Shown here piece after piece: positions 1-8,608 of a stretch of DNA of 64,000 bases. The number at the start of each line of letters is the position of its first letter. Positions within the stretch are counted from its first letter, which is position 1. The stretch is taken from contig QEVV01000005.1 of assembly GCA_003228115.1 (NCBI GenBank), forward strand, positions 1 through 64,000, read 5' to 3'. The notes under the pieces are model-generated. The model was given only the letters and a program-made list of their open reading frames with translations, was not told where the DNA came from and did no database searches. Origin of the DNA: Chloroflexota bacterium. Lineage in GTDB: Bacteria; Chloroflexota; Dehalococcoidia; Lucifugimonadales; SAR202-VII-2. The translations under genes were made by a program, and so were the position numbers.

Positions 1-211
1 CGAAGAGTTGGAGCGAGACTCCGACGATCTGTTTGGAGGCCGTTGAATAACCACGCCACGCGTCGTTCTAAGCAACCTCGCACTTACACGAATGGATCTC
101 GTCCTACGGCATGGCCTTCGCTGCGACCGATAGTTCCTCGGAGACCTCATGCTAGGCTCCGCGCGAGCAAGGTGGACAAGGGTAGCCTATGGCTTGTGAG
201 CGTTCCCCGCC

Positions 212-1168
212 TTACAGACCCTTCCCTACCTCTGCCAGCAAGCTCACGGTCCGGTCCCAAGTATCTTCTGGGTTCGAGCCAACCGGAATGATGTCGGCAA
301 TGACTTCGCCCATGCCGTAGTCGAAGATTTCCTTGATCCGCAGTGCCACGTCCTCCTCACCACCTGAGACGACCAATGCATCGAGCATGGCGTCAGTCCA
401 TTTACCCGTCTGCTCTGCCTCCGGGAAGCCAGCCTCCGCCAGCATGCGGGCGTAGAAGGGCCGGGTGGGATAATGGTTGAGGTACTGTCGCACAACCTCT
501 CGGACTTCTTCCCTGTTCTCGTGAACCACGACCGGCATGTGCGCTACCAATGGCGGCGCTTCCCTACCCCCCTTTTCTGCGCCTCGCTGCATAGCGGGGA
601 GGCCACTGTCTCGGAGGTAGGCATAGGGACTCACCCAGCTAATGGCGCCGTCGGTCAGTTCTCCCGACAATTCGTAAGAGCCAGGCCGAAGCGCAGAAAT
701 CATGATTCCAATGTCCGTGACCGGCCTTTCAAGGTCGCCATGCGCGTGATAGAACTCCCCTGAGAAATCGACTGTCCCTTCCATGATGGCTGTGCGGAAT
801 ATCTGAACGTACTCCCGCAATCGTGAAAGCGGCTTTACCCATTCATAGTGGTAGACCGACTCCACACTGGGCTGATGACTCGGTCCAAGGCCGATTCGAA
901 ATCTGCCCGGAGCCAGGTTGGCTATGGCAATCGACTGCTGCACGGCTACCAACGGGTGCCTAGGATAAATGGGAATAATGGCTGTACCCAGCATGATCGA
1001 TTCGGTTCTGGCCGCGGCCGCCGCCAGAATGGTAAGCCCGTCCGGCCGCATTCCTCCGGTTGTCACCCACGCGGCCTGAATGCCCGCCTGTTCAAGACTC
1101 TCAACCCTCGAAACAATTTCCTTGGTGTCCCCTCGCATCGCGGCGACGCCAATGCGCTTTTGATTCAT
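212..1168 (-). CDS. LLM class flavin-dependent oxidoreductase
   Basis: A 318-residue member of the luciferase-like (LLM, F420/FMN) superfamily, probably a cytosolic flavin- or F420-dependent monooxygenase or reductase of unknown substrate. The TIM-barrel family pattern is visible: an N-terminal strand with AWVTTGGMRPD, the IMLGTAIIPIYPRHP strand, then GRFRIGLGPSH and later ISALRPGS. The start was chosen at ATG 1168 because AGGAGG lies just upstream in the mRNA and the family fold begins there; an open frame continues to 1378 but has no family similarity. It is transcribed divergently from the HTH regulator of the heme operon. It is closest in style to the paralogue at 33599-34498, sharing a YARML motif near the C-terminus. 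Substrate cannot be inferred. Confidence 0.9.
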   Translation of the reverse strand: MNQKRIGVAAMRGDTKEIVSRVESLEQAGIQAAWVTTGGMRPDGLTILAAAAARTESIMLGTAIIPIYPRHPLVAVQQSIAIANLAPGRFRIGLGPSHQPSVESVYHYEWVKPLSRLREYVQIFRTAIMEGTVDFSGEFYHAHGDLERPVTDIGIMISALRPGSYELSGELTDGAISWVSPYAYLRDSGLPAMQRGAEKGGREAPPLVAHMPVVVHENREEVREVVRQYLNHYPTRPFYARMLAEAGFPEAEQTGKWTDAMLDALVVSGGEEDVALRIKEIFDYGMGEVIADIIPVGSNPEDTWDRTVSLLAEVGKGL

Positions 1169-1198
1169 GGATTCCTCCTGAACATTCGTGCTGGCGGT

Positions 1199-1207
1199 AG
1201 TGTAGCA
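1199..1207 (-). promoter_or_regulatory. Extended -10 promoter element of the LLM gene
   Basis: The minus strand reads TGCTACACT, a TG-N-TACACT extended -10, about 31 nt before the ATG at 1168 and upstream of its AGGAGG. No good -35 is visible. The same 9-mer pattern recurs before other genes in this window. Confidence 0.5.
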
Positions 1208-1228
1208 GGAAGGTTCTGACCCATCCAG

Positions 1229-1307
1229 AACTTTGTGTAGACCTTCACGCGCAGCTATGGTAAGCTCTCCCCGGCTTGAGCAGATGCTCAGACTTTGTAG
1301 ACTTTGG
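1229..1307. promoter_or_regulatory. Operator-like repeats upstream of the HTH regulator
   Basis: The divergent intergenic region carries a perfect 6-2-6 inverted repeat TGAGCA-GA-TGCTCA at 1277-1290. It also has two related boxes, ACTTTGTGTAGACCTT near 1230 and ACTTTGTAGACTTTG near 1292. The arrangement suggests autoregulatory binding sites for the adjacent MerR/excisionase-like protein. This is inference from symmetry and position only. Confidence 0.35.
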
Positions 1308-1947
1308 AGATTTTCGAGTTGGTTCTTTGACCCAAGTCGTCGTCGCCACTCCTTCCTGGCTCTCATTGCAAGAAGCATGCAGGCTTCTCGATGTCAGTGA
1401 ATCAGCGTTGCGCCTATGGGCAGACAGGGGAAGCATCCGGGCCTACCGGACGCCCGGCGGACACCGACGCTTCTCCCGGGACGACATTATGGCTCTTCTT
1501 CGCCAGGAAACAAGACGCTCTGATGATGGCGCGTCCTGGGACCAGGCAGCCCTTCAGCGCATCAGGCGTCGCCTTCGCGGCAGCAAGACATCTCCCCCTG
1601 CTTGGTTCGAGGAAATGGACGAGCAGGAGCGGCTGCGGCTAAGGATGTTCGGCCACCGGCTTCTCGCTCTGGCCTCAGAATACGCAAGCCAACCCCGGCA
1701 CAGGAGCCAGCTTCTTGATGAGGCTGGCCGAATCGGGGAAGAATATGGGGAAGAGTTAGGCCGCCGGGGAACTACGTTATCCCAGGTGATCGAAGCCTTC
1801 ATGTTCTTCCGGAATGCCATGATGGAAGTCCAACCGGAAGGCAACAGCCCTCACGCTGCCCAGCCCCAATCAAACGCTGTCGCAGATGCGGTGCTTATGG
1901 GAATCGCAAAATCGTATGAACAAACTCTCGTTGGTGGAGGCTCCTAG
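1276..1947 (+). CDS. MerR/excisionase-like HTH protein with C-terminal helical sensor-like domain
   Basis: Predicted DNA-binding regulator. Residues ~28-75 form a winged HTH of the MerR/excisionase type, with WLSLQEACRLLDVSESALR followed by the wing RTPGGHRRFS. The remaining ~120 residues are all-helical (EEYGEELGRRGTTLSQVIEAF and on) and resemble the RsbRD/globin-like N-terminal domains of sensory proteins. Only TTG starts are available: 1276, which overlaps an operator-like palindrome, or 1327, giving a ~206-residue protein that I consider equally likely. The stop at 1945-1947 sits directly before the ATG of the fused siroheme decarboxylase at 1949, so it is the first gene of the tetrapyrrole operon and a candidate regulator of it. 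The ligand is unknown. Confidence 0.75.
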   Translation: MSRCSDFVDFGDFRVGSLTQVVVATPSWLSLQEACRLLDVSESALRLWADRGSIRAYRTPGGHRRFSRDDIMALLRQETRRSDDGASWDQAALQRIRRRLRGSKTSPPAWFEEMDEQERLRLRMFGHRLLALASEYASQPRHRSQLLDEAGRIGEEYGEELGRRGTTLSQVIEAFMFFRNAMMEVQPEGNSPHAAQPQSNAVADAVLMGIAKSYEQTLVGGGS

Positions 1948-1948
1948 T

Positions 1949-3010
1949 ATGGCCCAAGGCATGGACGACCTGGACCGCCAGATCCTCAATGTTATTCAGT
2001 CGTCCTTTCCCCTGGTCGATGAACCCTACAGCGTCATCGGGGATCAAGTCGGCCTTTCGTCTGAAGAAATCGTAGACCGTATCCACGCCCTCAAGAAAAT
2101 CCACGTAGTCCGCCAGATCAGCGCTATTTTCGACACCCGCCGTCTTGGGTACAAGACGAGCCTCGTCGCCATGCGATTCCCACAGGAACGGCTTCATAAG
2201 GCCGCGCTTCACATCAACAGGCACCCCGGCGTTTCCCACAACTACGAGCGGACAGGACACTTTAATCTCTGGTTCACCATTGCGGTGCCACCCAACGACG
2301 ACCTTGCGGCCGTTATAGAACGCATGGGAGTCGATGAGGGCGCCGAAGCGGTTCGGATGATGCCAACCATCCGGTTCTTCAAGATTGGCGTCAATTTCGA
2401 TATGGTCACCCGCAGGGGAGCCTCCAAGGAGTACTACAGCCCTGACGGCTACGGCAAGAAGGGTGAGGGCGAGGCTCTCAAGAACTGGAACAAAGTGGAG
2501 CCGGTAACCGACTTCGAGATCGATGTCATTCGAGAGCTTCAAGAGGACGTGCCGTTGGAACCGCGCCCTTTCGATGAAATGAGCGCTCGATTGGGCATAA
2601 CGAATGTAGCGTTGTTCGGCTACGCCGCAGACTTTGTCGAGCGAGGCATCATGCGGCGTTTCAGTGCTGTCCTTCACCACCGTCGAGCCGGCTTCCGATC
2701 GAACGCTATGGCAGTATGGCGAGTGGATAATGAAAGGTCAGAGGAAGTTGGGCTCAAGATGGCCCAGCACCCAGCCGTCAGCCACTGTTACGAACGGCCC
2801 ACGTTCCCCGATTGGCCGTACACCCACTTTTCCATGATTCATGCCGTCAGCCAGACCGAGTGCGAAGAGATAGCCGCAGAGATATCCGAAATGACGGGTA
2901 TCGATGATTTCCAGCTTCTCTACAGCACTCGTGAATACAAAAAGACTCGTGTCCGTTACTTCGTGGAGCACGAATTCGAGCGGGCTACCGCGTCGGCTTC
3001 GAGCAAATAA
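1949..3010 (+). CDS. ahbAB: Siroheme decarboxylase, fused AhbA-AhbB (NirDLGH/AsnC-like)
   Basis: A 353-residue protein made of two Lrp/AsnC-like halves, each with an HTH-like N-terminus (DDLDRQILNVIQ at ~6 and VTDFEIDVIRELQ at ~190) and an effector-type ferredoxin-like domain. The diagnostic motifs are HPGVSHNYERTGHFNLW in the first half and HPAVSHCYERP in the second, with a C-terminal LLYSTREYKK. AhbA and AhbB normally form a heterodimer that removes two acetate carboxyls from siroheme to give 12,18-didecarboxysiroheme in the alternative heme pathway; the NirDLGH relatives act in heme d1 synthesis. Here both halves are one chain. The start at 1949 follows GGTGGAGG and gives the canonical N-terminus. 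Neighbours make siroheme precursors, which supports the role. AhbC and AhbD are not in the window. Confidence 0.88.
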   Translation: MAQGMDDLDRQILNVIQSSFPLVDEPYSVIGDQVGLSSEEIVDRIHALKKIHVVRQISAIFDTRRLGYKTSLVAMRFPQERLHKAALHINRHPGVSHNYERTGHFNLWFTIAVPPNDDLAAVIERMGVDEGAEAVRMMPTIRFFKIGVNFDMVTRRGASKEYYSPDGYGKKGEGEALKNWNKVEPVTDFEIDVIRELQEDVPLEPRPFDEMSARLGITNVALFGYAADFVERGIMRRFSAVLHHRRAGFRSNAMAVWRVDNERSEEVGLKMAQHPAVSHCYERPTFPDWPYTHFSMIHAVSQTECEEIAAEISEMTGIDDFQLLYSTREYKKTRVRYFVEHEFERATASASSK

Positions 3011-3020
3011 CCAGGAATCT

Positions 3021-3686
3021 ATGTCGGCGTATTACCCCGTCTTCTTGAACCTGCATGACCGCGCTTGCATCGTAGTAGGCGGCGGCGTCATAGCTGAACG
3101 CAAGGTCCGCTACCTCTTGGAATGTGGTGGGAAGGTAACAGTCGTATCTCCGGCTGTCACGGCCGAAGTGGAGGCCCTCGCTCAGCAAGGCCTCCTCGTC
3201 TGGGAGCCCCGCCGGTATCGTGAAGGAGACCTGACTGGCGCATTCCTTGCGGTGGCAGGGACTGATGACACTTCGGTCAACCAAGAGGTAGCCGCCGAAG
3301 CGAATCGCGAGAAGGTGTTGCTCAACGTGGTAGATGTACCGGCTCTCTGCGATTTCATCGCACCAGCAATCGTCGAAAGAGGGCCTGTAACAGTGGCCAT
3401 TTCCACAAGTGGGACCAGTCCTGCTCTGGCGCGTCGTTTACGAGAGGAGATGGAGAATCAGGAACAGTGTACCTGCCTTTCTTGGGCTGATGCCGCCGAG
3501 TTGCTCAAGGAAGTACGGCTCGACCTGCGAAGTAGAAACATCCGGGCCGCGCCCGACCACTGGCAGGCCTGTATGACGGATGACGTTCTCGATTTGGTAC
3601 ATAGTGGCCACGCTGAAGAAGCGCGCCGAAAGCTGATTCAATCGCTGGAGTTAGGCGCCACGCCATTGGTAGCGGGGGAAGCATGA
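3021..3686 (+). CDS. Precorrin-2 dehydrogenase (SirC/Met8/CysG N-terminal type)
   Basis: A 221-residue NAD-dependent enzyme that oxidises precorrin-2 to sirohydrochlorin; Met8/CysG-type members also insert iron to form siroheme. The N-terminal Rossmann motif CIVVGGGVIAERKV is clear, followed by VTVVSP and the dimerisation segment with ISTSGTSPALARRLREE. The ATG at 3021 lies 10 nt after the AhbAB stop with AGGA upstream. The stop overlaps the hemA start (ATGA), indicating translational coupling. Whether it also chelates iron cannot be read from the sequence; no separate SirB chelatase is seen in this window. Confidence 0.9.
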   Translation: MSAYYPVFLNLHDRACIVVGGGVIAERKVRYLLECGGKVTVVSPAVTAEVEALAQQGLLVWEPRRYREGDLTGAFLAVAGTDDTSVNQEVAAEANREKVLLNVVDVPALCDFIAPAIVERGPVTVAISTSGTSPALARRLREEMENQEQCTCLSWADAAELLKEVRLDLRSRNIRAAPDHWQACMTDDVLDLVHSGHAEEARRKLIQSLELGATPLVAGEA

Positions 3687-4951
3687 AGGTCTTCGCCCTA
3701 GGCCTAAACCACCGGACAGCGCCTCTGGACGTTCGAGAGCAGGTCGCTGTTACTCTCACTCAGTTGCCTGAGGCCACCACGGTCTTGCAGGGGCACCTGG
3801 GGCAAGGGTTGATACTGTCCACATGCAATCGGACTGAGGTCTATACCCTAGTAGACGGCCACGGCTCCCCTGTCGACGAGATGGGCCAACTCTTCACCGA
3901 CCTCTTCGAAGCTCCCTGGGACGAAGTTCGCCCTTATGTTTACGCTCTGGACCATCGTGAAGCAGTCCACCATTTGTTTCGGGTCTCCGCTGGCCTCGAC
4001 TCAATGATTATTGGAGAGTCTCAAATCTTGGGGCAGGTGCGGGACGCCTATAGCACCACCATTGCTGCTGGCGCTGCCAGCGGCCCGTTTTCGAAGCTAT
4101 TCCACGAAGCACTCCGCGTAGGCAAGCGGGCGCGACGGGAAACCGGCATCGGCCTGAACGCCCTGTCGGTAAGCTATGCTGCCGTTGGTCTGGCAAGGAG
4201 CGTCCTTGGCGACCTATCTGGACGGAGTGTGCTGGTTATAGGCCTTGGTGAAGCTGGAAAACTTGTAGCGCAGGCCCTAGGGAACAGCGGGGTTGGCAGC
4301 ATCACGGTCACCAATCGGACGTATGAACGCGCGCAAAGCCTAGCGACAGACCTTTCCGGCCATGCGCTCCCGTTCGAGCACTTGGAAGAGGCCTTGCCGG
4401 ACGCTGACATAGTCATAAGCTGCACAGGAGCACCCGGCTATATTCTCGACTACGCAACACTTGAGCGGGCAGTAGGGAAGCGCACAAATGCCCCGCTTTG
4501 CATCATCGACATCGCTGTTCCTAGAGACGTGGACCCGGCGGCGGCGGACCTTCAGGGCCTTCGCCTATATGACATCGAAGACCTCGACAGCGTATCGGAG
4601 GCCAACCGGGAAGAGCGCATGCGAGAGGCAGAAAAAGTAGAAGTATTGGTGGAAGAGGCCGTAGACCATTTCGTGGAATGGTGGGATGGGCTTTCATCCC
4701 TCGCAACCATCGGCGCGCTGGGACAGAAGGCGGAAAGCCTCAGAGGACAGGAAGTCGCCAAAGCTTTACAACAGTTGCCCGGACTCACTCCAGACCAACA
4801 GCGCCGAATTGAAGCCATGAGCCGTTCGTTGGTGAAAAAGCTCCTGCACGACCCCTTTGAGGTCCTTCGAAGCAAAGAGAGCCCCGCCGACCTCGCATCT
4901 GTACATCGTCTGTTTCGCCTAGACAGCCCGGACGGTAGTGGTGCCCTCTAA
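3683..4951 (+). CDS. hemA: Glutamyl-tRNA reductase
   Basis: First committed enzyme of the C5 pathway: it reduces glutamyl-tRNA(Glu) with NADPH to glutamate-1-semialdehyde, which HemL converts to 5-aminolevulinate. At 422 residues it has normal length. The catalytic domain has GLNHRTAPLDVRE and the nucleophilic cysteine in STCNRTEVY (~Cys48). Next come the substrate-recognition segment SMIIGESQILGQVRDAY, the NADPH-binding GLGEAGKLVAQAL, and the C-terminal dimerisation helix. It overlaps the upstream gene by 4 nt and the downstream hemC by 14 nt, a tightly coupled operon arrangement. Confidence 0.97.
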   Translation: MKVFALGLNHRTAPLDVREQVAVTLTQLPEATTVLQGHLGQGLILSTCNRTEVYTLVDGHGSPVDEMGQLFTDLFEAPWDEVRPYVYALDHREAVHHLFRVSAGLDSMIIGESQILGQVRDAYSTTIAAGAASGPFSKLFHEALRVGKRARRETGIGLNALSVSYAAVGLARSVLGDLSGRSVLVIGLGEAGKLVAQALGNSGVGSITVTNRTYERAQSLATDLSGHALPFEHLEEALPDADIVISCTGAPGYILDYATLERAVGKRTNAPLCIIDIAVPRDVDPAAADLQGLRLYDIEDLDSVSEANREERMREAEKVEVLVEEAVDHFVEWWDGLSSLATIGALGQKAESLRGQEVAKALQQLPGLTPDQQRRIEAMSRSLVKKLLHDPFEVLRSKESPADLASVHRLFRLDSPDGSGAL

Positions 4952-5864
4952 GCCGGTCATCATTGGCACCCGAGGCAGCAAGTTGGCCCTTCGGCAAGCC
5001 GAAGAGGTCCAAGTCCAGTTGCAAGCTCTTCACCCGACCATTTCCTTCGATCTCCGAATTATCACATCCACTGGGGACCGGAACCTCACGACGCCTCTTT
5101 CGTCTCTGGGCCTAGGCGTCTTCGTCAAGGAACTGGAAGAGGCCCTGCTCTCCAGGGAGATCGACCTAGCCGTGCATAGCCTCAAGGACCTGCCAACACA
5201 ACTGGCAGGGGAACTCAGCATTGCCGCCATAATGGCCAGAAGAGATGCACGAGACGCTCTGGTCAGCAATTCAGGAACCACCCTTTCAAGTTTGCCTGCC
5301 GGATCTCGCGTGGGCACCGGCAGCCCACGGCGTGCCTGCCTAGTCAGAGCGACCAGACCTGACCTAGAAGTTATACCCATCCGTGGCAACGTCCCTACCC
5401 GCCTTTCGAAATTGGATAGCAGTGAATACGACGCCTTGGTGCTGGCGGCCGCTGGGCTGGACCGACTTGGTCTCCTAGAAAGGGTCAGCGAGTTCCTTGA
5501 CCTCGAAGAATTCCCACCTGCCCCTGGCCAGGGTGCCCTTGCCGTAGAGGTACGGTCGAAAGATAAGGAAACCACCTCGATAGCAGCGACACTTGATCAC
5601 GAACCGTCCCGAATCTCTGTTACCGCAGAGCGGGCCTTTCTGTTGGCTCTTGGCGGCGGATGCGCAGTGCCGATTGGAGCCTACGGGAAGCTTGAGGAAG
5701 GAACCTTAGGCCTCACTGGCTTCATAGGCACTGAAGATGGCCTGAGACTTTACCGCGGTGCCGTATCAGGTCCCGCTTCAAACGCCGAGTCACTTGGGGA
5801 GGACTTGGCTCGATTGTTGTTGGAAGATGGCGCTGGGGAATTGACGCAGGTGCTCCCTCAATGA
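4938..5864 (+). CDS. hemC: Hydroxymethylbilane synthase (porphobilinogen deaminase)
   Basis: Polymerises four porphobilinogen molecules into hydroxymethylbilane. The protein has 308 residues. Visible family features are IGTRGSKLALRQAE at the N-terminus, the AVHSLKDLPT substrate-binding segment, GSPRRACLVRATRPD, APGQGALAVE, and the dipyrromethane-cofactor cysteine in LGGGCAVPIGAYG (~Cys242). The start is one of two consecutive GTG codons (4938 or 4941) inside the hemA 3' end. Its stop overlaps the cobA-hemD start by ATGA. Confidence 0.97.
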   Translation: MVPSKPVIIGTRGSKLALRQAEEVQVQLQALHPTISFDLRIITSTGDRNLTTPLSSLGLGVFVKELEEALLSREIDLAVHSLKDLPTQLAGELSIAAIMARRDARDALVSNSGTTLSSLPAGSRVGTGSPRRACLVRATRPDLEVIPIRGNVPTRLSKLDSSEYDALVLAAAGLDRLGLLERVSEFLDLEEFPPAPGQGALAVEVRSKDKETTSIAATLDHEPSRISVTAERAFLLALGGGCAVPIGAYGKLEEGTLGLTGFIGTEDGLRLYRGAVSGPASNAESLGEDLARLLLEDGAGELTQVLPQ

Positions 5865-7378
5865 GTGGCATCGTTTATCTCGTCGGCGCGGGCCCGGGCG
5901 ATCCTGGGCTGATCACAGTGAAGGCACTCCGCCTCCTACAGAGGGCCGACGTAGTCGTATACGACCGCCTGGCCAACCCAGAACTCCTTGCCGAAGCTCG
6001 CTCTGGCGCCGAACTCATTGACGCCGGCAAGGCTCCTGGCGATCAGCGCCTAACGCAAGATGAGACCAACGCCCTGCTCGTGGAGTTGGGCAAGCAGGGA
6101 AAGACGGTTGTCAGGTTGAAGGGCGGCGATCCCTTTGTTTTTGGCCGTGGTGGGGAAGAGGCATTGGCCTTAGCCGAGGCTGGTGTTCCCTTCGAAGTTG
6201 TGCCCGGAGTCACCTCAGCAGTTGCTGTGCCAGCTCATGCAGGAATCCCCGTCACTCACCGAGGAGCTAGCACCTCGGTCGCCTTTGTCACGGGCAATGA
6301 GGATCCCACCAAAGAAGAAAGCCAAGTAAATTGGAAGGCATTGGCAACGGCGGCTGAAACCCTTGTTGTCCTGATGGGGCTTGGCAACCTGCCCCAGATA
6401 GCCGAGGAACTCAATATTGGGGGATTGCCGCTGGACTGTCCGGTAGCCCTGATTCAGCAGGGCGCTGGTCCAAAGCAGAGGACTGTAGTGGGCAATCTGG
6501 GCAACATCGCAGACCTGGCTCACAGCGAAGGCTTGAAGCCTCCGGTGATCGCCGTCTTTGGCAACGTGGTGAAACTACGCGAGCGCATAGCCTGGTATGA
6601 CACACGTCCGCTCTTCGGTAAGCGGGTGCTGGTGACCCGCACTCGCCAACAGGCAAGTACTCTCGCTGAGCAGTTGGCTGAGCGTGGAGCGGAAGCAATC
6701 GAGCTTCCCTCTATCGCCATACAGGCTATCCAAAACAACAACTCGCTGGAAGAGGCTTTCAGTGATCTGTCCTCATATCACTGGCTGGTCTTCACCAGCA
6801 CAAACGGCGTTGACATCTTTTTCGACCATTTGCGCTCCTCTGGCATGGATACCCGATCCTTAGCCGGAGTTCGTGTGTGCGCCATAGGACCAGCGACTGC
6901 CTCCGCGATAAGCGCGCATGGCATCGTCGCGGACCTTGTTCCAGAACGGTTTGTCTCAGAGGCCTTGGTGGAAGCATTGGCGCAAAAGGGGATTAAGGAC
7001 AAGAATATCCTTGTGGCTCGCGCCGAAGCAGGAAGAGAGGAGCTCCGTCACGGCCTTGAGGCCGCCGGGGCAAACGTTAATGACATAGCGCTCTACCGTA
7101 CCGTGATACCATCCGAGTCTCAGGGGCGTGCGCGCGATGTATTCGACGCTGGTGTCGATATTGTTACTTTCGCTAGTTCTTCAACCGTGAGGAACCTCAT
7201 AGAGCTTTTGGGCGGAGATATTTCGCTTCTGAAAACAGCCACTGTTGCCTGCATTGGCCCCGTTACTGCCGCCACGGCCAGAGACATGGGCCTCACGGTC
7301 CACGTCGAAGCGCAGGAGTATACGATTCCGGGCCTCGTACAGGCGCTTATAGACCATCTCGAATCGGGAGGTGGGTAG
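5861..7378 (+). CDS. cobA-hemD: Uroporphyrinogen-III C-methyltransferase / uroporphyrinogen-III synthase fusion
   Basis: A 505-residue bifunctional protein. Residues 1 to ~245 are the SAM-dependent methyltransferase (SUMT) with VYLVGAGPGDPGLITVKAL, the VVYDRL segment and LKGGDPFVFGRGGEE; it makes precorrin-2. Residues ~255-505 are the HemD uroporphyrinogen-III synthase, beginning GKRVLVTRTRQQAS and containing WLVFTSTNGVD. Both consecutive steps are thus in one polypeptide, which channels hydroxymethylbilane towards siroheme. This fusion is common in Firmicutes and Chloroflexota. No hemE gene follows, which fits a siroheme-dependent heme route. Confidence 0.95.
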   Translation: MSGIVYLVGAGPGDPGLITVKALRLLQRADVVVYDRLANPELLAEARSGAELIDAGKAPGDQRLTQDETNALLVELGKQGKTVVRLKGGDPFVFGRGGEEALALAEAGVPFEVVPGVTSAVAVPAHAGIPVTHRGASTSVAFVTGNEDPTKEESQVNWKALATAAETLVVLMGLGNLPQIAEELNIGGLPLDCPVALIQQGAGPKQRTVVGNLGNIADLAHSEGLKPPVIAVFGNVVKLRERIAWYDTRPLFGKRVLVTRTRQQASTLAEQLAERGAEAIELPSIAIQAIQNNNSLEEAFSDLSSYHWLVFTSTNGVDIFFDHLRSSGMDTRSLAGVRVCAIGPATASAISAHGIVADLVPERFVSEALVEALAQKGIKDKNILVARAEAGREELRHGLEAAGANVNDIALYRTVIPSESQGRARDVFDAGVDIVTFASSSTVRNLIELLGGDISLLKTATVACIGPVTAATARDMGLTVHVEAQEYTIPGLVQALIDHLESGGG

Positions 7379-7379
7379 G

Positions 7380-8360
7380 ATGGCCGGCTTTCCCCAAGTA
7401 CGGTTACGCCGCCTCCGTTCTTCGGAGGCCATGAGAAGAATGGTCAGCGAAACGTCGGTATCAGTCGACGATTTCATCTACCCCCTGTTCCTGGCTCATG
7501 GCCGCGATGTAAAGGAACCTATCCCTCCTATGCCCGGCATTTTCCAGCTTTCCCTGGACATGCTCCTGCCCGAAATCGATGAGATAACGGCCCTTGGTAT
7601 ACCGGCAGTGCTTTTATTCGGGCTGCCCTCCTCCAAAGATGCTCTCGGTTCAGAAGCCTACGACGAGCACGGCATTATCCAGGAAGGCATCCGTGTCATT
7701 AAGCAGGCCGCGCCAGACCTCATGGTTATCACGGATGTTTGTCTTTGCGAGTACACGGACCACGGACACTGTGGGGTCCTGTTCGAGGATGGGCGCGTGG
7801 ACAACGATGCCACACTGGAACTGCTGGCCCGTACAGCCGTATCCCACGTAGAAGCTGGGGCAGATATGGTGGCCCCCTCGGCAATGATGGACGGCCAGAT
7901 CGCCGCTCTGCGCCGCGCCCTGGACAGTTCCGGCTACAGCGACACACCCATCATGGCCTATGCCGCCAAATACTCTTCTGCGTTCTACGGTCCGTTCCGC
8001 ATCGCTGCGGGTTCCTCCCCTCAGCAGGGAGACCGAAAGGCATATCAAATGGACCCGGGCTCCACGCGGCAAGCGATGCGCGAAATGGAACTTGACCATG
8101 AGGAAGGCGCCGACATCCTCATGGTCAAGCCTGCCTTGGCCTACCTAGACGTACTATCGCGGGCCCGCCAGCGCTTCGATGTGCCATTGGCGGCATATAA
8201 CGTGAGCGGTGAGTATAGTATGGTGAAAGCTGCAGCCCAGGCTGGCTGGCTGGACGAAAGGCAGGTCGTCATTGAGACCATGACCTCGTTGAAGCGGGCC
8301 GGCGCCGACCTGATCATCACCTACCATGCGAAAGATGCGGCAGCGTGGCTGAACGAGTGA
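7380..8360 (+). CDS. hemB: 5-Aminolevulinate dehydratase (porphobilinogen synthase)
   Basis: Condenses two 5-aminolevulinate molecules into porphobilinogen. The 326-residue protein shows the zinc-site cysteines in DVCLCEYTDHGHCG (zinc-dependent type), the allosteric/active-site segment MVAPSAMMDGQI, and the two Schiff-base lysines in YAAKYSSAFYGPFR and MVKPALAYLD. NVSGEYSMVKAAA closes the active site. The ATG at 7380 is preferred over the GTG at 7371 because GGGAGG lies 8 nt before it. It directly follows the cobA-hemD stop. Confidence 0.96.
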   Translation: MAGFPQVRLRRLRSSEAMRRMVSETSVSVDDFIYPLFLAHGRDVKEPIPPMPGIFQLSLDMLLPEIDEITALGIPAVLLFGLPSSKDALGSEAYDEHGIIQEGIRVIKQAAPDLMVITDVCLCEYTDHGHCGVLFEDGRVDNDATLELLARTAVSHVEAGADMVAPSAMMDGQIAALRRALDSSGYSDTPIMAYAAKYSSAFYGPFRIAAGSSPQQGDRKAYQMDPGSTRQAMREMELDHEEGADILMVKPALAYLDVLSRARQRFDVPLAAYNVSGEYSMVKAAAQAGWLDERQVVIETMTSLKRAGADLIITYHAKDAAAWLNE

Positions 8361-8363
8361 CCT

Positions 8364-8600
8364 TTGGCAGGCAGTAGCGACGCTCCCAGGCGCTTCACTG
8401 AGCATGCGCTGAGACGGATGCAACTTCGCAATGTCTCAGCCCAGATGGCGCTTGAGACGATCCCGAGACCTAGCAGTACCGGCCGGGGATACTCCGGCAA
8501 ATCCTTGAGTTACAGGGCGTACCCAAGCCAAGGCGTTCTGAAGGTCGTCTTTCGGGAAGAGAAAGACGAGATAGTAGTGATCACCGTCATGTGGGATTAG
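8364..8600 (+). CDS. DUF4258 domain protein (toxin-like small protein)
   Basis: A 78-residue protein of the DUF4258 type, recognised by the early FTEHALRRMQLRNVS helix and the closing strands YPSQGVLKVVFREEKDEIVVITVMW. DUF4258 proteins have a RelE-like small alpha/beta fold and are often encoded directly upstream of a DUF2283 protein, as here, in a toxin-antitoxin-like pair. No toxicity is shown by sequence alone. The start is TTG at 8364, just after the hemB stop. Placement inside a heme operon is unusual. Confidence 0.75.
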   Translation: MAGSSDAPRRFTEHALRRMQLRNVSAQMALETIPRPSSTGRGYSGKSLSYRAYPSQGVLKVVFREEKDEIVVITVMWD

Positions 8601-8608
8601 AGGTCACA

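Noticed and set aside
2-46. Open frame from the left edge (14 codons, EELERDSDDLFGGR, then TGA)
   Set aside because: It could be the end of an upstream gene, but 14 codons without family similarity are too few to call a feature.
43-291. 82-codon plus-strand frame at the left end
   Set aside because: It has no recognisable family features, overlaps the LLM gene on the other strand, and has no ribosome-binding site.
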